Source: Thermoanaerobaculum sp. (GTDB lineage Bacteria; Acidobacteriota; Thermoanaerobaculia; Multivoradales; UBA5704). Taken from it: a DNA stretch of 49,608 nt. How positions within the stretch are numbered: the stretch's first letter is position 1; every line of letters starts with the position of its first letter. The position numbers and the translations under genes were made by a program. The notes below the pieces were generated by a model that saw nothing but the letters and a program-made list of their open reading frames with translations, did no database searches and was not told where the DNA came from. The stretch spans positions 1 through 49,608 of the forward strand of contig JAJKHS010000146.1 of assembly GCA_021154885.1 (NCBI GenBank), in the 5' to 3' direction. Shown here piece after piece: positions 23,783-33,157 of this stretch.

Positions 23783-24468
23783 CACGCCTCCCGGTGTTCG
23801 AGGACGTAGTACCAGGAGGAAATCGGGGTCGGGTAGCGCATCAGCCGGAAGGACGGCCCTAGTCGGGGAGACCGCATCCAGCCGTTCCGGTCCGCCTTGA
23901 CAGGGATGTACTTACCGTCTTGCAGCGCGTAGATCTGGAACCACACCTTGTCGTTACGAGTATCCGCGAGCCACAGCTCGGGGACTCCGGCTCGTGCGTA
24001 GACCAGGGGGAGGTGTTTCGTATCCTTCGACTCTGAGCTGTCGCTGAGGACCTCGACGATCAGGTCCGGAGCGCCCTCCATCTTGGAGAAACGATTCGGC
24101 TGTCCCGAGGCGGCAGGGATGTACCGGACCTTCCCGCTCTTGAGGGAATCCCAGAGAACGACGATCGCGTCCGGCTCGGCGGCGAAATCCGCGAATGGAA
24201 ATTCCAACCGGGTCCTGTCCACATAGGCTTCTCCGAGACTTCCGGTGACCAGGAAGTGGAGCGTCGCGAAGATCGCCCCCTTGACGATCCCGTGAGTCTG
24301 CAGATCCTCCGGGCTCATGTCGACGTAAACGTCCCCCTCCAGGTAGTCGATGCGCCCGGTCTCCGGAAAATCGTCGGACTCCAGCCATCTCTGGAATCCT
24401 TCGTAGGTGAAGGCATCCTCAGGAATCCGGAGATTCTCTTCAGCGACGCTCTCTTGTCTTCCGGCCAC
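23782..24468 (-). CDS. Uma2-family (DUF820) nuclease-fold protein, copy 1
   Basis: The 228-aa protein matches the Uma2/DUF820 PD-(D/E)XK fold: GRIDYLEGDVYVDMSPEDL (early acidic strand), EPDAIVV (D of the nuclease core), APDLIVEVLSDSS (the E-x-L-S core) and YARAGVPELWLAD. Members are putative endonucleases, mostly uncharacterised and often in multicopy. The GTG start has AGGAGG upstream. It shares near-identical N-termini and the same 5' UTR motif (CTTCAGGAG) with copy 2, so the two are a tandem duplication. It is followed by mntA with 1-nt overlap. Confidence 0.85.
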   Translation of the reverse strand: MAGRQESVAEENLRIPEDAFTYEGFQRWLESDDFPETGRIDYLEGDVYVDMSPEDLQTHGIVKGAIFATLHFLVTGSLGEAYVDRTRLEFPFADFAAEPDAIVVLWDSLKSGKVRYIPAASGQPNRFSKMEGAPDLIVEVLSDSSESKDTKHLPLVYARAGVPELWLADTRNDKVWFQIYALQDGKYIPVKADRNGWMRSPRLGPSFRLMRYPTPISSWYYVLEHREA

Positions 24469-24527
24469 GGTGAATCTACCTCCTGAAGATAACCTAGGCG
24501 TCTGAATCCTGTCCAGTTCCTGCGGGC

Positions 24528-25220
24528 TCAGCTTCCCCGGTGCTCCAAAGTATAGCGCCAGGTCCCCAACCTCGGCCGGCGTCGGCGGAGGAGACGGAAG
24601 GTCTGGCCGAAGCGGGGAGAGAGGGTCCAGCCGTCAGCGTCGGGTGCGATGAGCTCATATCGGCCGTCGCGAAGAGTGTGGAGGTCGAACCGGAGATCCT
24701 TGCCGCGAGCGTCGATGAGCCAGAACTCGGGAACGCCGGTCCGGGCGTAGAGGAGGGGGAGTTGAATGGTGTCCTTCTGGACCGAGCCATCGCTGATGAT
24801 CTCGACCACCAGGTCAGGAGGTCCCTCGAAGGCGATGAAGCGGTCCGGCATGTTTCTCGAAGATGGGACTGGACGCACCTTCTCCTGATAGAGCGAATCG
24901 AGAAGTACCACCACCACGTCCGGCTCGACGGAGAGGTTCGCGAACCGGGAGGTGATGCGGGTGCGGTCGATGAAGACCTCTCCGAGATCGGGATCGACGA
25001 CGAGCCTGGCCAGCGTCGAGACCACGGCCGTCTTGGGAGCGGAGTGGGTGTACAGATCCTCCGGGCTCATATCGACTTCGACGTCTCCCTCCAGGTAGTC
25101 GATGCGCCCGGTCTCCGGAAAATCGTCGGACTCCGCCCATCTCTGGAATCCATCGAAGCTGAAGGCATCCTGGGGAATCCGAGGATTCTCTTCGACGACG
25201 ATCGCGTGTCTTCGGGCCAT
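24528..25220 (-). CDS. Uma2-family (DUF820) nuclease-fold protein, copy 2
   Basis: The 230-aa protein is the paralogue of copy 1. Residues 13-60 are almost the same (SDDFPETGRIDYLEGDV in both), while the middle and C-terminus have diverged. It keeps the core acidic positions (EPDVVVVLLDSL; PPDLVVEIISDGS; ARTGVPEFWLIDARGK). AGGAGAT precedes ATG 25220. The duplicates lie head to tail, 60 bp apart, and read toward mntA-hepT. Whether they act as nucleases or are retained as a host-specific array is unknown. Confidence 0.85.
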   Translation of the reverse strand: MARRHAIVVEENPRIPQDAFSFDGFQRWAESDDFPETGRIDYLEGDVEVDMSPEDLYTHSAPKTAVVSTLARLVVDPDLGEVFIDRTRITSRFANLSVEPDVVVVLLDSLYQEKVRPVPSSRNMPDRFIAFEGPPDLVVEIISDGSVQKDTIQLPLLYARTGVPEFWLIDARGKDLRFDLHTLRDGRYELIAPDADGWTLSPRFGQTFRLLRRRRPRLGTWRYTLEHRGS

Positions 25221-25300
25221 GGCTTATTCTATCTCCTGAAGATAACCCCGTACAACTGGATCTGACAAGCCCCCCGAGAGAGGATACTCCCCTATCCGCC

Positions 25301-27721
25301 CTACCGCCGCAGGCTCAGCGCCCGGAAAAACTCCTCCGCCACCTCGGAGGGATTCCCCACCAGAGCCCCGGCCCCCTCCTCCGGGAGCCAGTCGGCGGGG
25401 AGGTAGTTGCGGTAGGGGGCGTGGAGGAAGCGCTGGTCGAAGAGGGCGATGACGCCGGTGTCCTGCGGCGAGCGGATCAGGCGGCCGGCGGCCTGGACGA
25501 CGCGGGTCATCCCCGGCACCACGAAGGAGTATTCGAAGCCGCGCTCGAAGCGCTCTTCGTAATAATCCTTCAGAAGCTGCTGCTCCAGGGTCAGCGCCGG
25601 CAGGCAGGGACCCACGACGGCCACCGCCTTGAGCACTTCGCCGGGGTAGTCCACCCCCTCGGCGAAGACGCCGCCGGCGACGGCCACCAGGAGGATGTCG
25701 CCGAAGATGGCGGAGCGCAGGGCCTGGAGGAGGAGGTCCCGCTCCTGCTCGCTGTCCGCCTGGCGCTGGATGAGCACCCGCTTGTTGCGCAGCCGCATGC
25801 GGCCCGTGATCTCGGAGAGGAAGGCGTAGCTCGGGAAGAGGGCCAGGCAGTTGCCCGGCACCGAGTCCGCGAAGCCCGCCAGGCGCTCGGCGATGCGCTC
25901 GTAGTTCTGGGGCCGCGCGCGGAAGGTGGTGGCGACGGAAGGGTCGATCACCACCCGCCGGTTCTCCTGCGGGAAGGGGTTGGCGATCTCGACGAAGGCC
26001 GTGCGGCCGGTCTCGAAGCCCAGGAGGCCGGTGTAGAACTCGGGCGGCGACAGGGTGGCCGAGAGGCCGACGGCGGCATGGGCGCGGTTGATGACGCCGC
26101 CCAGGAAGCGGCTGGGGTCCTTGCAGAGGATCTTGATACGGCCGTCGCCGCGCCGGTATTCGACGACGTGGCTGAAGGCGGCGTCGGAGACCATGAGGCC
26201 GTTCAGGAAGCGGAGGAAGTTGAAGTAGAGGTCGACGAAGGGGTCCTCGGCGCGGAAGGTGCGGGTCTCGCGCTGGTGCTCCAGGTAGTCGACGAAGGCG
26301 GCGTCGAGCTCGGAGCGCAGGCGCCAGAAGCGGTCCTCGGGGATGGGCCACTCGACGGCCCGGTCGCCCGGCGGCCCTTCTTCCAGAGCGTCGGCCACGA
26401 GGCCGTCGACGAGGGCCGCGAGCTTCAGGCACAGGGTCTCGATGCGGTAGTGGATGGGCTCGCCCCAGCGGCCCACGGCCTCGCCGGCCCGGCGGGCATC
26501 GCTGGAGGAGAGCTCGGGGCTGTAATAGCCGCGGCCGCGGCCCACCAGGTTGTGGACCTCGTCGATCACCAGGATGACGTCCGAGAGGTCCTCGCCGGGG
26601 CCGAAGGCGGTGAGCGAGACGTAGGGATCGAAGACGTAGTTGTAGTCGCAGACGGTGACCTGGACGCGGTTGGACAGATCGAGGCTCACCTCGAAAGGGC
26701 AGACCTCGGCCGCCTGGGCGGCGCGGTAGACGTCGTCCGGCTCGATGGCGGCGTGGGTGTTGTAGATCTGGGCGAGGACGCCGGAGGTGGCGAGCTTGAG
26801 GCCGTAGTCCTTGGCGAAGCGGCAATACTCCTCATGGCAGAGGATCTGGTCGTTGGCGCACATCTTGGCCTTGGCCCGCAGGCGCAGGGAGCGGAAGACG
26901 CCGTCCTGGTTGAGGAGGTTGAGGACGGCGGTGGCCATCTCCTGCTGGGTGTTCTTGGCGGTGAGGACGTAGAGGCGTTTGTCGTGGGCCAGGGCGTAGC
27001 GCAGGGCGGGGTAGAGGGCGGCGACGGTCTTGCCGATGCCGGTAGTGGCCTGGAGCAGGAGGTGCTCGCGGTTGGCGACGGCGGTCTCGACGGCGGCGAG
27101 GATCAGCTCCTGGCCGGGGCGGGTCTCGCGATAGGGGAAGACGAGGCGCTCGGCGGCGGCCCGGCGCTCGGCGGCGCGCTTCTGGGCGGCCTCCCACCCA
27201 CTGATGATGCCGTTGACCCGGCGGCGGACGGAGGCCTCCAGGGCCTCGAAGTTGGGCTCCAGGCTCTCGCGCTCGGTCTCGTCACTACCGATCGCGATCA
27301 GCACCAGCTCGGCGCGCACGGGCGCTGCTTCGGCCCGGGAGAGCATCCAGGCGTAGAGGAGGACCTGGCGCTGGTAGCTCTCCCGCACGTGGGGAGGCAG
27401 GGCGCCGCCGCGGCGGACGGACTTGATCTCCTCGATCACCAGGGTGCCGTCCGGCTCTTTGCGGATGCCGTCCGCCCGGCCCTGGACGGTGACCTTCCAT
27501 CCCCGGTGGTCGAAGGAGTGGGAGATCACCACCTCCCTTCGGTAGGAGGGGTCGTCCTTCAGCCGCTGCTCCTGATACCGCCCGTGAATGGCCTGTCCCA
27601 GCCACATCCGCTCGTAGCCGCCGCGGCTGGAGAACCCCAGGCTGCGCAGCAGGGGAGCGTCCAGCAGATCGGCGACGGAGAGGTCGAGGGTGAGGCTTTC
27701 AGGGTTGAAGCGGGGCGCCAT
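25301..27721 (-). CDS. Nuclease-helicase fusion (PD-DEXK plus DinG/Rad3-type helicase)
   Basis: The 806-aa protein has an N-terminal Cas4/RecB-like nuclease (about 45-190: H in GQAIHGRYQEQ, D in GRADGI, EIK in VIEEIKSVRR). An SF2 Rad3/DinG helicase follows: Walker A QATTGIGKT, iron-sulfur cysteines in MCANDQILCHEEYC and EVCPFEVS, DEVH in VIDEVHNL, SATLSPPEFY, and the C-terminal motifs GVFAEGVDYPG and QAAGRLIRSPQDTG. It should unwind and degrade DNA or R-loops, probably in repair. TATACT lies 9 nt before the ATG with no ribosome binding site, so it may be leaderless. It is transcribed away from BrnT. Confidence 0.9.
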   Translation of the reverse strand: MAPRFNPESLTLDLSVADLLDAPLLRSLGFSSRGGYERMWLGQAIHGRYQEQRLKDDPSYRREVVISHSFDHRGWKVTVQGRADGIRKEPDGTLVIEEIKSVRRGGALPPHVRESYQRQVLLYAWMLSRAEAAPVRAELVLIAIGSDETERESLEPNFEALEASVRRRVNGIISGWEAAQKRAAERRAAAERLVFPYRETRPGQELILAAVETAVANREHLLLQATTGIGKTVAALYPALRYALAHDKRLYVLTAKNTQQEMATAVLNLLNQDGVFRSLRLRAKAKMCANDQILCHEEYCRFAKDYGLKLATSGVLAQIYNTHAAIEPDDVYRAAQAAEVCPFEVSLDLSNRVQVTVCDYNYVFDPYVSLTAFGPGEDLSDVILVIDEVHNLVGRGRGYYSPELSSSDARRAGEAVGRWGEPIHYRIETLCLKLAALVDGLVADALEEGPPGDRAVEWPIPEDRFWRLRSELDAAFVDYLEHQRETRTFRAEDPFVDLYFNFLRFLNGLMVSDAAFSHVVEYRRGDGRIKILCKDPSRFLGGVINRAHAAVGLSATLSPPEFYTGLLGFETGRTAFVEIANPFPQENRRVVIDPSVATTFRARPQNYERIAERLAGFADSVPGNCLALFPSYAFLSEITGRMRLRNKRVLIQRQADSEQERDLLLQALRSAIFGDILLVAVAGGVFAEGVDYPGEVLKAVAVVGPCLPALTLEQQLLKDYYEERFERGFEYSFVVPGMTRVVQAAGRLIRSPQDTGVIALFDQRFLHAPYRNYLPADWLPEEGAGALVGNPSEVAEEFFRALSLRR

Positions 27722-27871
27722 CAGGAGGAGAGTATACGGCGCGTTACCGCGCTGTCCCAGGCGGGCGGGGAAGGGGTCTGATGCTCATAGCCTCACCTCC
27801 GGCCTCTCTCACGCGGAGAAGGGGGATCTAGAACCGAAGGAGCTTGTAGGCTCATCTGGAGGTTGGGCCCC

Positions 27872-28171
27872 ATGGTGACTTACACTTTGCCTGTGCGCAT
27901 AACCTTCGATCCGAACAAGAACGAGCAAAACATCCGCGAACGCGACTTGTCGTTTGAGCTTGCGGCAGAGTTCGATTTCGAGACCGCGCACATCCGCGTT
28001 GACTCACGGCACGAATACGGCGAAGCTCGCTATGTCGCGCTCGGCAGCCTTCAAGGTCGCCTGCACGTTCTGTGCTTCACGGAAACAGCCGATGGCATTC
28101 GCGTCATCAGTTTCCGCAAAGCCAATGACCGAGAGGTAAAGCACTATGCCAAAGTCCAAACCCCTGACTGA
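27872..28171 (+). CDS. brnT: BrnT-family toxin
   Basis: The 99-aa protein fits BrnT, a ribonuclease toxin with a RelE-like fold: VRITFDPNKNEQNIRERDLSF is the conserved start, and REVKHYAKV is the C-terminal helix with the catalytic-type residues. The middle DSRHEYGEARYVALG and ISFRKANDREVKHY match the family. ATG 27872 has GGAGG 9 nt upstream; earlier starts are not needed. It overlaps brnA by 26 nt, toxin first, as is usual for BrnTA. It is divergent from the helicase gene. Confidence 0.85.
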   Translation: MVTYTLPVRITFDPNKNEQNIRERDLSFELAAEFDFETAHIRVDSRHEYGEARYVALGSLQGRLHVLCFTETADGIRVISFRKANDREVKHYAKVQTPD

Positions 28172-28427
28172 CGCCAAGGGTGAAGTCCGCGAACTGACCG
28201 CGGCGGACATGAAGCGCTTTCGTCCTGCGAAGGAAGTGCTGCCCGCCACCTTACTCGTCAAGCTCAAAGTACGCGGGCCGCAGAAGGCCCCGGCCAAGGA
28301 GCGCGTCACGATTCGCCTTTCGCCTGAGGTCGTTCAGCGTTTTCGTGCCACCGGTGATGGTTGGCAAGCACGAGTCGATTCAGCGCTCAAGGACTGGCTA
28401 AAGTCTCACAAGCCCGCCAAGGTCTGA
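28146..28427 (+). CDS. brnA: BrnA-family antitoxin
   Basis: The 93-aa protein has the BrnA C-terminal DNA-binding helices KERVTIRLSPEVVQRFRATG and DGWQARVDSALKDWL, a ribbon-helix-helix that represses the operon and binds BrnT. It overlaps brnT and is followed by a strong terminator at 28463. Base use is a bit lower in GC than core genes, in keeping with a mobile TA module. Confidence 0.85.
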   Translation: MPKSKPLTDAKGEVRELTAADMKRFRPAKEVLPATLLVKLKVRGPQKAPAKERVTIRLSPEVVQRFRATGDGWQARVDSALKDWLKSHKPAKV

Positions 28428-28462
28428 GCGTCTAAGTCTACGACAGGGCTGAATACCGATTG

Positions 28463-28496
28463 CCTGCGGCGGGAGACGACCCGCCGCAGGTTTTCT
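28463..28496 (+). terminator. Rho-independent terminator of brnTA
   Basis: An 11-bp perfect stem, CCTGCGGCGGG and CCCGCCGCAGG, with a 6-nt loop is followed by TTTTCT. It also separates brnA from the convergent glycine-zipper gene. Confidence 0.85.
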
Positions 28497-28511
28497 CGCC
28501 CCGTCCTTCCC

Positions 28512-29270
28512 TTACTTCTCGTTCTTGCCCTTGGGCGGCGTTTCCGGCGTGCCCACGGTGTGGGAGCGGTCGACGCCGGTGATGCCGGGGACGGTCTGGA
28601 AGGCCGTGGGCTTGTCGGTCTGGCCGGGGAAGCCCGGGCTGATGCCGAAACCGGTGGTGCCGACGATGTCGGCCACCCGGTCATAGGTGCCGAGCCCGGC
28701 GCTGGTGCCCTGGGTGCTGGTGCCCGCGGCGGGGCGGTCGCCGGTGGCGAAGCGGCCCTCCAGGCGGTCCCAGGCGTCGCGGGAGGCGTGGCGGGCGTCG
28801 CTCCAGGTGAGGCGCGAGTTGCCCCGGGCCTGGTTCCAGCCCTGCTCGAGGTCCGCTTCGGCGCCGCTCCAGCCGCGCTCGCGGTGCCTGGCCCACGATT
28901 CCCAGCCGTACTGGTAGGCCGGCCCGAGCTCGTCGTAGCCGCGGTTGGCGGCGTAGGGACGGTTGACGTGGTTCTCCCGCCAGTAGGCGTCCTCCTCGGT
29001 GGGATTGACCGACTCGGCCACCCCCTTGCCGGCCAGGCCGCCGGCCACGCCGCCCACGGCGGCACCGATCATGGCGCCCACCGGTCCGCCCACGATGCCG
29101 CCGACGGCGGCTCCCGCCGCAGCGCCGCCGGCGGCGCCCACGCCCGTGCCGACCGGGTGGGCCCCGGGCTCGCCGCTGATGGGATCGTGGTTGGCCTCGT
29201 CCCGCGCCTCCTTCTCGAACTCGGCGGTGGTGGTCTTACCCTTGGTGGTATAGCGATCGTCTTCGTTCAT
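28512..29270 (-). CDS. Glycine-zipper protein
   Basis: The 252-aa protein has a Gly/Ala-rich zipper at about 40-85 (repeats of GxxxG/AxxxG such as VGGIVGGPVGAMIGAAVGG). A hydrophilic aromatic domain follows with ENHVNRPYAANRGYDELGPA, YQYGWESW and GWNQARGNSR. No signal peptide is seen. Such proteins are often stress-induced or envelope-associated, but the role is unknown. AAGGAG lies 6 nt before ATG 29270. It is convergent with brnA and divergent from the BMP operon. Confidence 0.75.
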   Translation of the reverse strand: MNEDDRYTTKGKTTTAEFEKEARDEANHDPISGEPGAHPVGTGVGAAGGAAAGAAVGGIVGGPVGAMIGAAVGGVAGGLAGKGVAESVNPTEEDAYWRENHVNRPYAANRGYDELGPAYQYGWESWARHRERGWSGAEADLEQGWNQARGNSRLTWSDARHASRDAWDRLEGRFATGDRPAAGTSTQGTSAGLGTYDRVADIVGTTGFGISPGFPGQTDKPTAFQTVPGITGVDRSHTVGTPETPPKGKNEK

Positions 29271-29357
29271 GGTGGTCTCCTTGGAAGCAGTGGGTGGAAG
29301 TACGGCCCGCCGTTCGCGGGGGAGAGATTGCAAGGAGGGGGCCAGGTTAGGTTTTGC

Positions 29358-29445
29358 CTGGGAGCGCCGGCGTCCCGCCGGCAACTTACTCCGCTTCTTT
29401 TTAAAAAAAGGGTAAGAAGGCCGGCGGGGACGCCGGCGGTCCCAG
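29358..29445. repeat. Foldback repeat with CGCCGGCG arms
   Basis: A 25-nt arm (29358-29382, CTGGGAGCGCCGGCGTCCCG...) and a 26-nt arm (29420-29445, ...GGGGACGCCGGCGGTCCCAG) are complementary apart from one mismatch and one extra base. They flank a 37-nt centre with a run of T and A (CTTCTTTTTAAAAAAAGGG) that could help end transcription. It is intergenic between the glycine-zipper and BMP genes. It resembles a dispersed genome-specific repeat. Confidence 0.75.
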
Positions 29446-29492
29446 GGCTTCTTGCCTTCCCCCCATCCCCCGGGATACCCTCGCGGGCGATC

Positions 29493-30515
29493 ATGCTGCG
29501 ACAGAAGGTTCCCTGGACTCTCGGCCTCTGCCTCGCCCTGATCGCCGGACTGGCCGGCTCGGGGTGCAACAACCTCGCGAAGGCGGCGGGCGATCCGAAG
29601 AAGGTCCGCGTCGGCATCGTCTTCGACAGCGGCGGCAAGGACGACCGCTCGTTCAACGCCGCCGCGTACCGGGGCGTGAAGCGGGCCGCCAAGGACTTCC
29701 CCATCGTGCTGCGGGACGCCGAGCCGGGCGATCCCGCCTCGCTGGAGCCCGCCATGCGCGCCTTCGCCGAGGTGGGCTACGACCTCATCATCGGCATCGG
29801 CTTCGCCCAGACCCCCATCGTCGAGGCGGTCGCCAAGGACTACCCGAAGCAGAACTTCGCCATCATCGACGGCGTCAGCGACCTGCCGAACGTCGCCTCC
29901 CTCATCTTCAAGGAGCACGAGGGGAGCTTTCTGGTGGGCATGATCGCCGCCCGCACGACCAAGACCGGCGTCGTCGGCTTCGTCGGCGGCATGGACGTCC
30001 CCCTGATCCACAAGTTCGAGGTCGGCTACGAGGAGGGGGCCCGCGCGGCCAATCCGAAGATCGTGGTGATCCAGAACTACGTCGGCGTCACCGAGGCGGC
30101 ATGGAACAACCCGGGCAAGGGCAAGGAGCTCGCCGTGGCCCAGATCGGCAAGGGGGCGGACGTCATCTTCGCCGCCGCCGGCAACTCGGGGCTGGGCGTC
30201 TTCGACGCCGCCGAGCAGTACCAGAAGTACGTCATCGGCGTCGACTCCAACCAGAACTGGGTCAAGCCCGGCTTCGTCCTCACCAGCATGGTCAAGCGGG
30301 TGGACAACGCCGTCTACCAGATCATCTCCGACCTCGTGAACCACCGCTTCAAGGGAGGCATCCACGTCTACGGCCTGCCGGACGGCGGCGTGGGCATAGC
30401 CATGGACCAGTACAACGAGAAGCTCATCCCGCCGGACGTGCTGCGCCAGGTCGAGGAGGCCAAGGCGAAGATCATCCGCGGCGAGATCAAGGTCACGAAC
30501 GCGATGGAGAAGTAG
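29493..30515 (+). CDS. BMP-family nucleoside-binding lipoprotein
   Basis: The 340-aa protein has a signal peptide with lipobox LAGSGC, then a BMP (basic membrane protein) domain: VRVGIVFDSGGKDDRSFNAA at the start, PSLDLIIGIGFAQTP-like middle (YDLIIGIGFAQTP), GFVGGMDVPLIHKFEVGY and VIGVDSNQNWVKPGFVLTSM. BMP lipoproteins bind nucleosides (inosine, guanosine, adenosine) or similar ligands and feed ABC importers. It heads an operon with the ABC ATPase (18 bp later), two permeases and an adenosine deaminase-like lipoprotein. Confidence 0.9.
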   Translation: MLRQKVPWTLGLCLALIAGLAGSGCNNLAKAAGDPKKVRVGIVFDSGGKDDRSFNAAAYRGVKRAAKDFPIVLRDAEPGDPASLEPAMRAFAEVGYDLIIGIGFAQTPIVEAVAKDYPKQNFAIIDGVSDLPNVASLIFKEHEGSFLVGMIAARTTKTGVVGFVGGMDVPLIHKFEVGYEEGARAANPKIVVIQNYVGVTEAAWNNPGKGKELAVAQIGKGADVIFAAAGNSGLGVFDAAEQYQKYVIGVDSNQNWVKPGFVLTSMVKRVDNAVYQIISDLVNHRFKGGIHVYGLPDGGVGIAMDQYNEKLIPPDVLRQVEEAKAKIIRGEIKVTNAMEK

Positions 30516-30533
30516 CCTCCCGGCCTCAACGAC

Positions 30534-32063
30534 ATGCTCGAGCTGCGGGAGATCACCAAGCGCTTCGGCGACGTGCTGGCCAACGACCGCGTGAGCTTCG
30601 CGGTGGCGCCGGGGACGATCCACGCCCTGGTGGGGGAGAACGGCGCCGGCAAGTCCACCGCCATGCGCATCGCCTACGGCTTCTACTCGGCGGACTCGGG
30701 GGACGTGGTGGTGGACGGGGCGGTGCGCCGCTTCGCGAGCCCCCAGGACGCCATCGCCTTAGGGATCGGCATGGTCCATCAGCACTTCATGCTGGTCGAG
30801 CCCATGACGGTGGCGGAGAACATCGTGCTGGGGATCGAGCCGGGTAACGCCCTGCAGCTCGACGTGGCCGGCGCCGTCTCCCGCATCCGCGCCTTGTCCG
30901 CGGAGTTTGGCCTGGCCATCGATCCCACGGCGCGGATCGAGGACCTCTCCGTGGGGCAGCAGCAGCGGGTGGAGTTGCTCAAGGCCCTCTACCGGCAGGC
31001 CCGCATCCTGATCCTGGACGAGCCCACGGCCGTGCTCTCCCCCCAGGCCGTGCGCGATCTCTTCGCCATCCTGCGGCGGATGCGGGAGCAGGGGAAGACG
31101 ATCGTCATCGTCACCCACAAGCTCTCCGAGGTGCTGGAGATCTCGGACGAGGTGACGGTGATGCGCGACGGCAAGGTGGTGGGGAACCGCAGGACCGCGG
31201 AGACCAGCGCCGCCGAGCTCGCCCGCCTGATGGTGGGCCGCGACGTGCTGCTGCGGGTGGTGAAACCCGAGGGGCACCCCGGCAAGCCGGTGCTCGCCGT
31301 GCGCGGACTGTCCTCAGGCGCCCTGGGCACCAAAGACCGCGAGCGGCGGCTGGACGGCGTCTCCTTCGAGGTGCGGGCCGGCGAGATCGTGGGGATCGCG
31401 GGCATCGAGGGGAACGGCCAGACCGAGCTGATCGAGGCCCTGGCCGGTCTCGCGGAGCCGGCGGCCGTGACCGGCACGATCGAGCTGGAGGGCCGGGACG
31501 TGGAGGGGCTCTCCGCCCGGGCACGGCGGGCCGGGGGGATCGCCCACGTGCCCGAGGACCGGCACCGGCGGGGCCTGCTCCTGGACTTCGACCTGGCGGA
31601 GAACTCCATCCTCGGCGCCGACGACCGGCCACCGGTGGCGGTGGGGCCGTGGCACCTGTGGCTGAACCGGGAGGCCATCCGCCGGCGGACGGAGAAGATC
31701 CTGAAAGCCTTCGACGTGCGGCCGCCGGACCCGGACCTGCCCGCCCGCTCGCTCTCCGGGGGGAACCAGCAGAAGCTGATCCTCGGCCGGGAGCTGGAGG
31801 AGTCCCCGAAGCTGCTGCTGGTGGCCCAGCCCACACGGGGGGTGGACATCGGCGGCATCGAGTTCATCCACCGCCGGCTGGTGGAGATGCGCGACGCCGG
31901 CTGCGCCGTGCTCCTCGTCTCCTCCGAGCTGGAGGAGGTGACGGCCCTCTCCGACCGGCTGCTGGTGATGCGCGAGGGGCGGATCGTGGGCGAGGTGGAC
32001 CCGGCCCGGGCCACTCCCGAAGAGATCGGACTGCTGATGACCGGCGGCAATGCCGCGGCCTGA
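30534..32063 (+). CDS. Nucleoside ABC importer, tandem ATP-binding protein
   Basis: The 509-aa protein has two ABC cassettes, like RbsA/NupA. The first has Walker [10 protein letters not shown], signature [10 protein letters not shown] and Walker [12 protein letters not shown]. The second has the degenerate [10 protein letters not shown] Walker A and [14 protein letters not shown] with VAQPTRGVD. The degenerate second P-loop is normal in this family. It energises uptake with the two permeases. Its stop and the ATG of the next gene overlap (TGATG). Confidence 0.92.
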   Translation: MLELREITKRFGDVLANDRVSFAVAPGTIHALVGENGAGKSTAMRIAYGFYSADSGDVVVDGAVRRFASPQDAIALGIGMVHQHFMLVEPMTVAENIVLGIEPGNALQLDVAGAVSRIRALSAEFGLAIDPTARIEDLSVGQQQRVELLKALYRQARILILDEPTAVLSPQAVRDLFAILRRMREQGKTIVIVTHKLSEVLEISDEVTVMRDGKVVGNRRTAETSAAELARLMVGRDVLLRVVKPEGHPGKPVLAVRGLSSGALGTKDRERRLDGVSFEVRAGEIVGIAGIEGNGQTELIEALAGLAEPAAVTGTIELEGRDVEGLSARARRAGGIAHVPEDRHRRGLLLDFDLAENSILGADDRPPVAVGPWHLWLNREAIRRRTEKILKAFDVRPPDPDLPARSLSGGNQQKLILGRELEESPKLLLVAQPTRGVDIGGIEFIHRRLVEMRDAGCAVLLVSSELEEVTALSDRLLVMREGRIVGEVDPARATPEEIGLLMTGGNAAA

Positions 32064-33157
32064 TGGCGCTTGAACGGGAAAAATCGCTGATGAAAGGTCT
32101 TCGCCAACTGATCTTCCCCCTGGCCGCGGTGCTGGCGGCTTTCGTCGCGGGCAGCTTCCTGGTGCTGGCGGTGGGCGACAGCCCGCTCGCCACCTACCAG
32201 TTGCTCATCGGCAGCGCCTTCACCTGGCCGGACGGCATCGGCTACACCCTGTTCTACGCGACGCCGCTCATCTTCACCGGTCTGGCGGTGGCGGTGGCCT
32301 TCCGCTGCGGCCTGCTGAACATCGGGGCGGAGGGGCAGCTCTACATCGCCTCCTTCGCCACCGCCTGGGTGGGGATCACCTTCGCGGGGCTGCCGGCCAT
32401 TCTGCTGGTCCCCCTCTGCTGCCTGGCGGCGGTGCTGGCGGGCGGGGTCTGGGGCGGGATCCCCGGAGTGCTCAAGGCGCGGTTCGGAGCGCACGAGGTC
32501 ATCACCACGATCATGATGAACTTCATCGCCATCGCGCTGGCGAGCTACTTCACCCAGTACCACTACAAGCCGCCGGGGGACGCCATCCTGGAGACGGTGC
32601 CCATCGGCGAAGGCGGCCACATCGCGCGCCTGGGGAGGTTCGTCCCCGGCCTGCCGGAACGCATCCCGCTCAACCTGTCCTTCCTGCTGGCCCTCGCGAC
32701 CTGCGTCCTGGTCTACCTCTTCCTCTGGCGCACGCGCTGGGGGTACGAGATCCGGGCCACGGGGGCGAGCCCGGCGGCGGCGCAGTACGGGGGGATCGCC
32801 ACCGGCCGGCAGATCGTGCTGGCCATGGCCCTCTCCGGCGCGCTCGCCGGCATGGTGGGGATCAACGAGGTCCTGGGCTACCGCTACCGCTACTACGACA
32901 GCTTCTCCTCGGGCTATGGCTTCACCGGCATCGCCGTGGCCCTGCTGGGGAGGAACCACCCGGTCGGGGTGATCCTCGCCTCGCTCCTCTTCGGGGCGCT
33001 GCTGCGCGGCGGCCTGTTCGTGGACATCTTCACCGAGCACGTGTCCAAGGACCTGGTGATGGTGCTGCAGGGGATCATCATCCTCTTCGTGGCGGCGGAG
33101 GCGATGTTCCGGGATCGATTCCGCGGGCCCTTCGGGCGGAGGATCAAGGGCGTATGA
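32063..33157 (+). CDS. Nucleoside ABC importer, permease 1
   Basis: The 364-aa protein has about nine membrane segments and the BPD_transp_2 pattern FRCGLLNIGAEGQLYIASF and ARFGAHEVITTIMMNFIAIAL, the EAA-like coupling loop. It matches YufP/NupB-type permeases. The ATG overlaps the ATPase stop; an internal ATG at 32090 (MKGLRQL) is an alternative start. It pairs with permease 2. Confidence 0.9.
   Translation: MALEREKSLMKGLRQLIFPLAAVLAAFVAGSFLVLAVGDSPLATYQLLIGSAFTWPDGIGYTLFYATPLIFTGLAVAVAFRCGLLNIGAEGQLYIASFATAWVGITFAGLPAILLVPLCCLAAVLAGGVWGGIPGVLKARFGAHEVITTIMMNFIAIALASYFTQYHYKPPGDAILETVPIGEGGHIARLGRFVPGLPERIPLNLSFLLALATCVLVYLFLWRTRWGYEIRATGASPAAAQYGGIATGRQIVLAMALSGALAGMVGINEVLGYRYRYYDSFSSGYGFTGIAVALLGRNHPVGVILASLLFGALLRGGLFVDIFTEHVSKDLVMVLQGIIILFVAAEAMFRDRFRGPFGRRIKGV

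Noticed and set aside
25421-27781. A 786-aa plus-strand open frame across the helicase gene
   Set aside because: Antisense to a gene with intact helicase and nuclease motifs; low-complexity composition and no domain.
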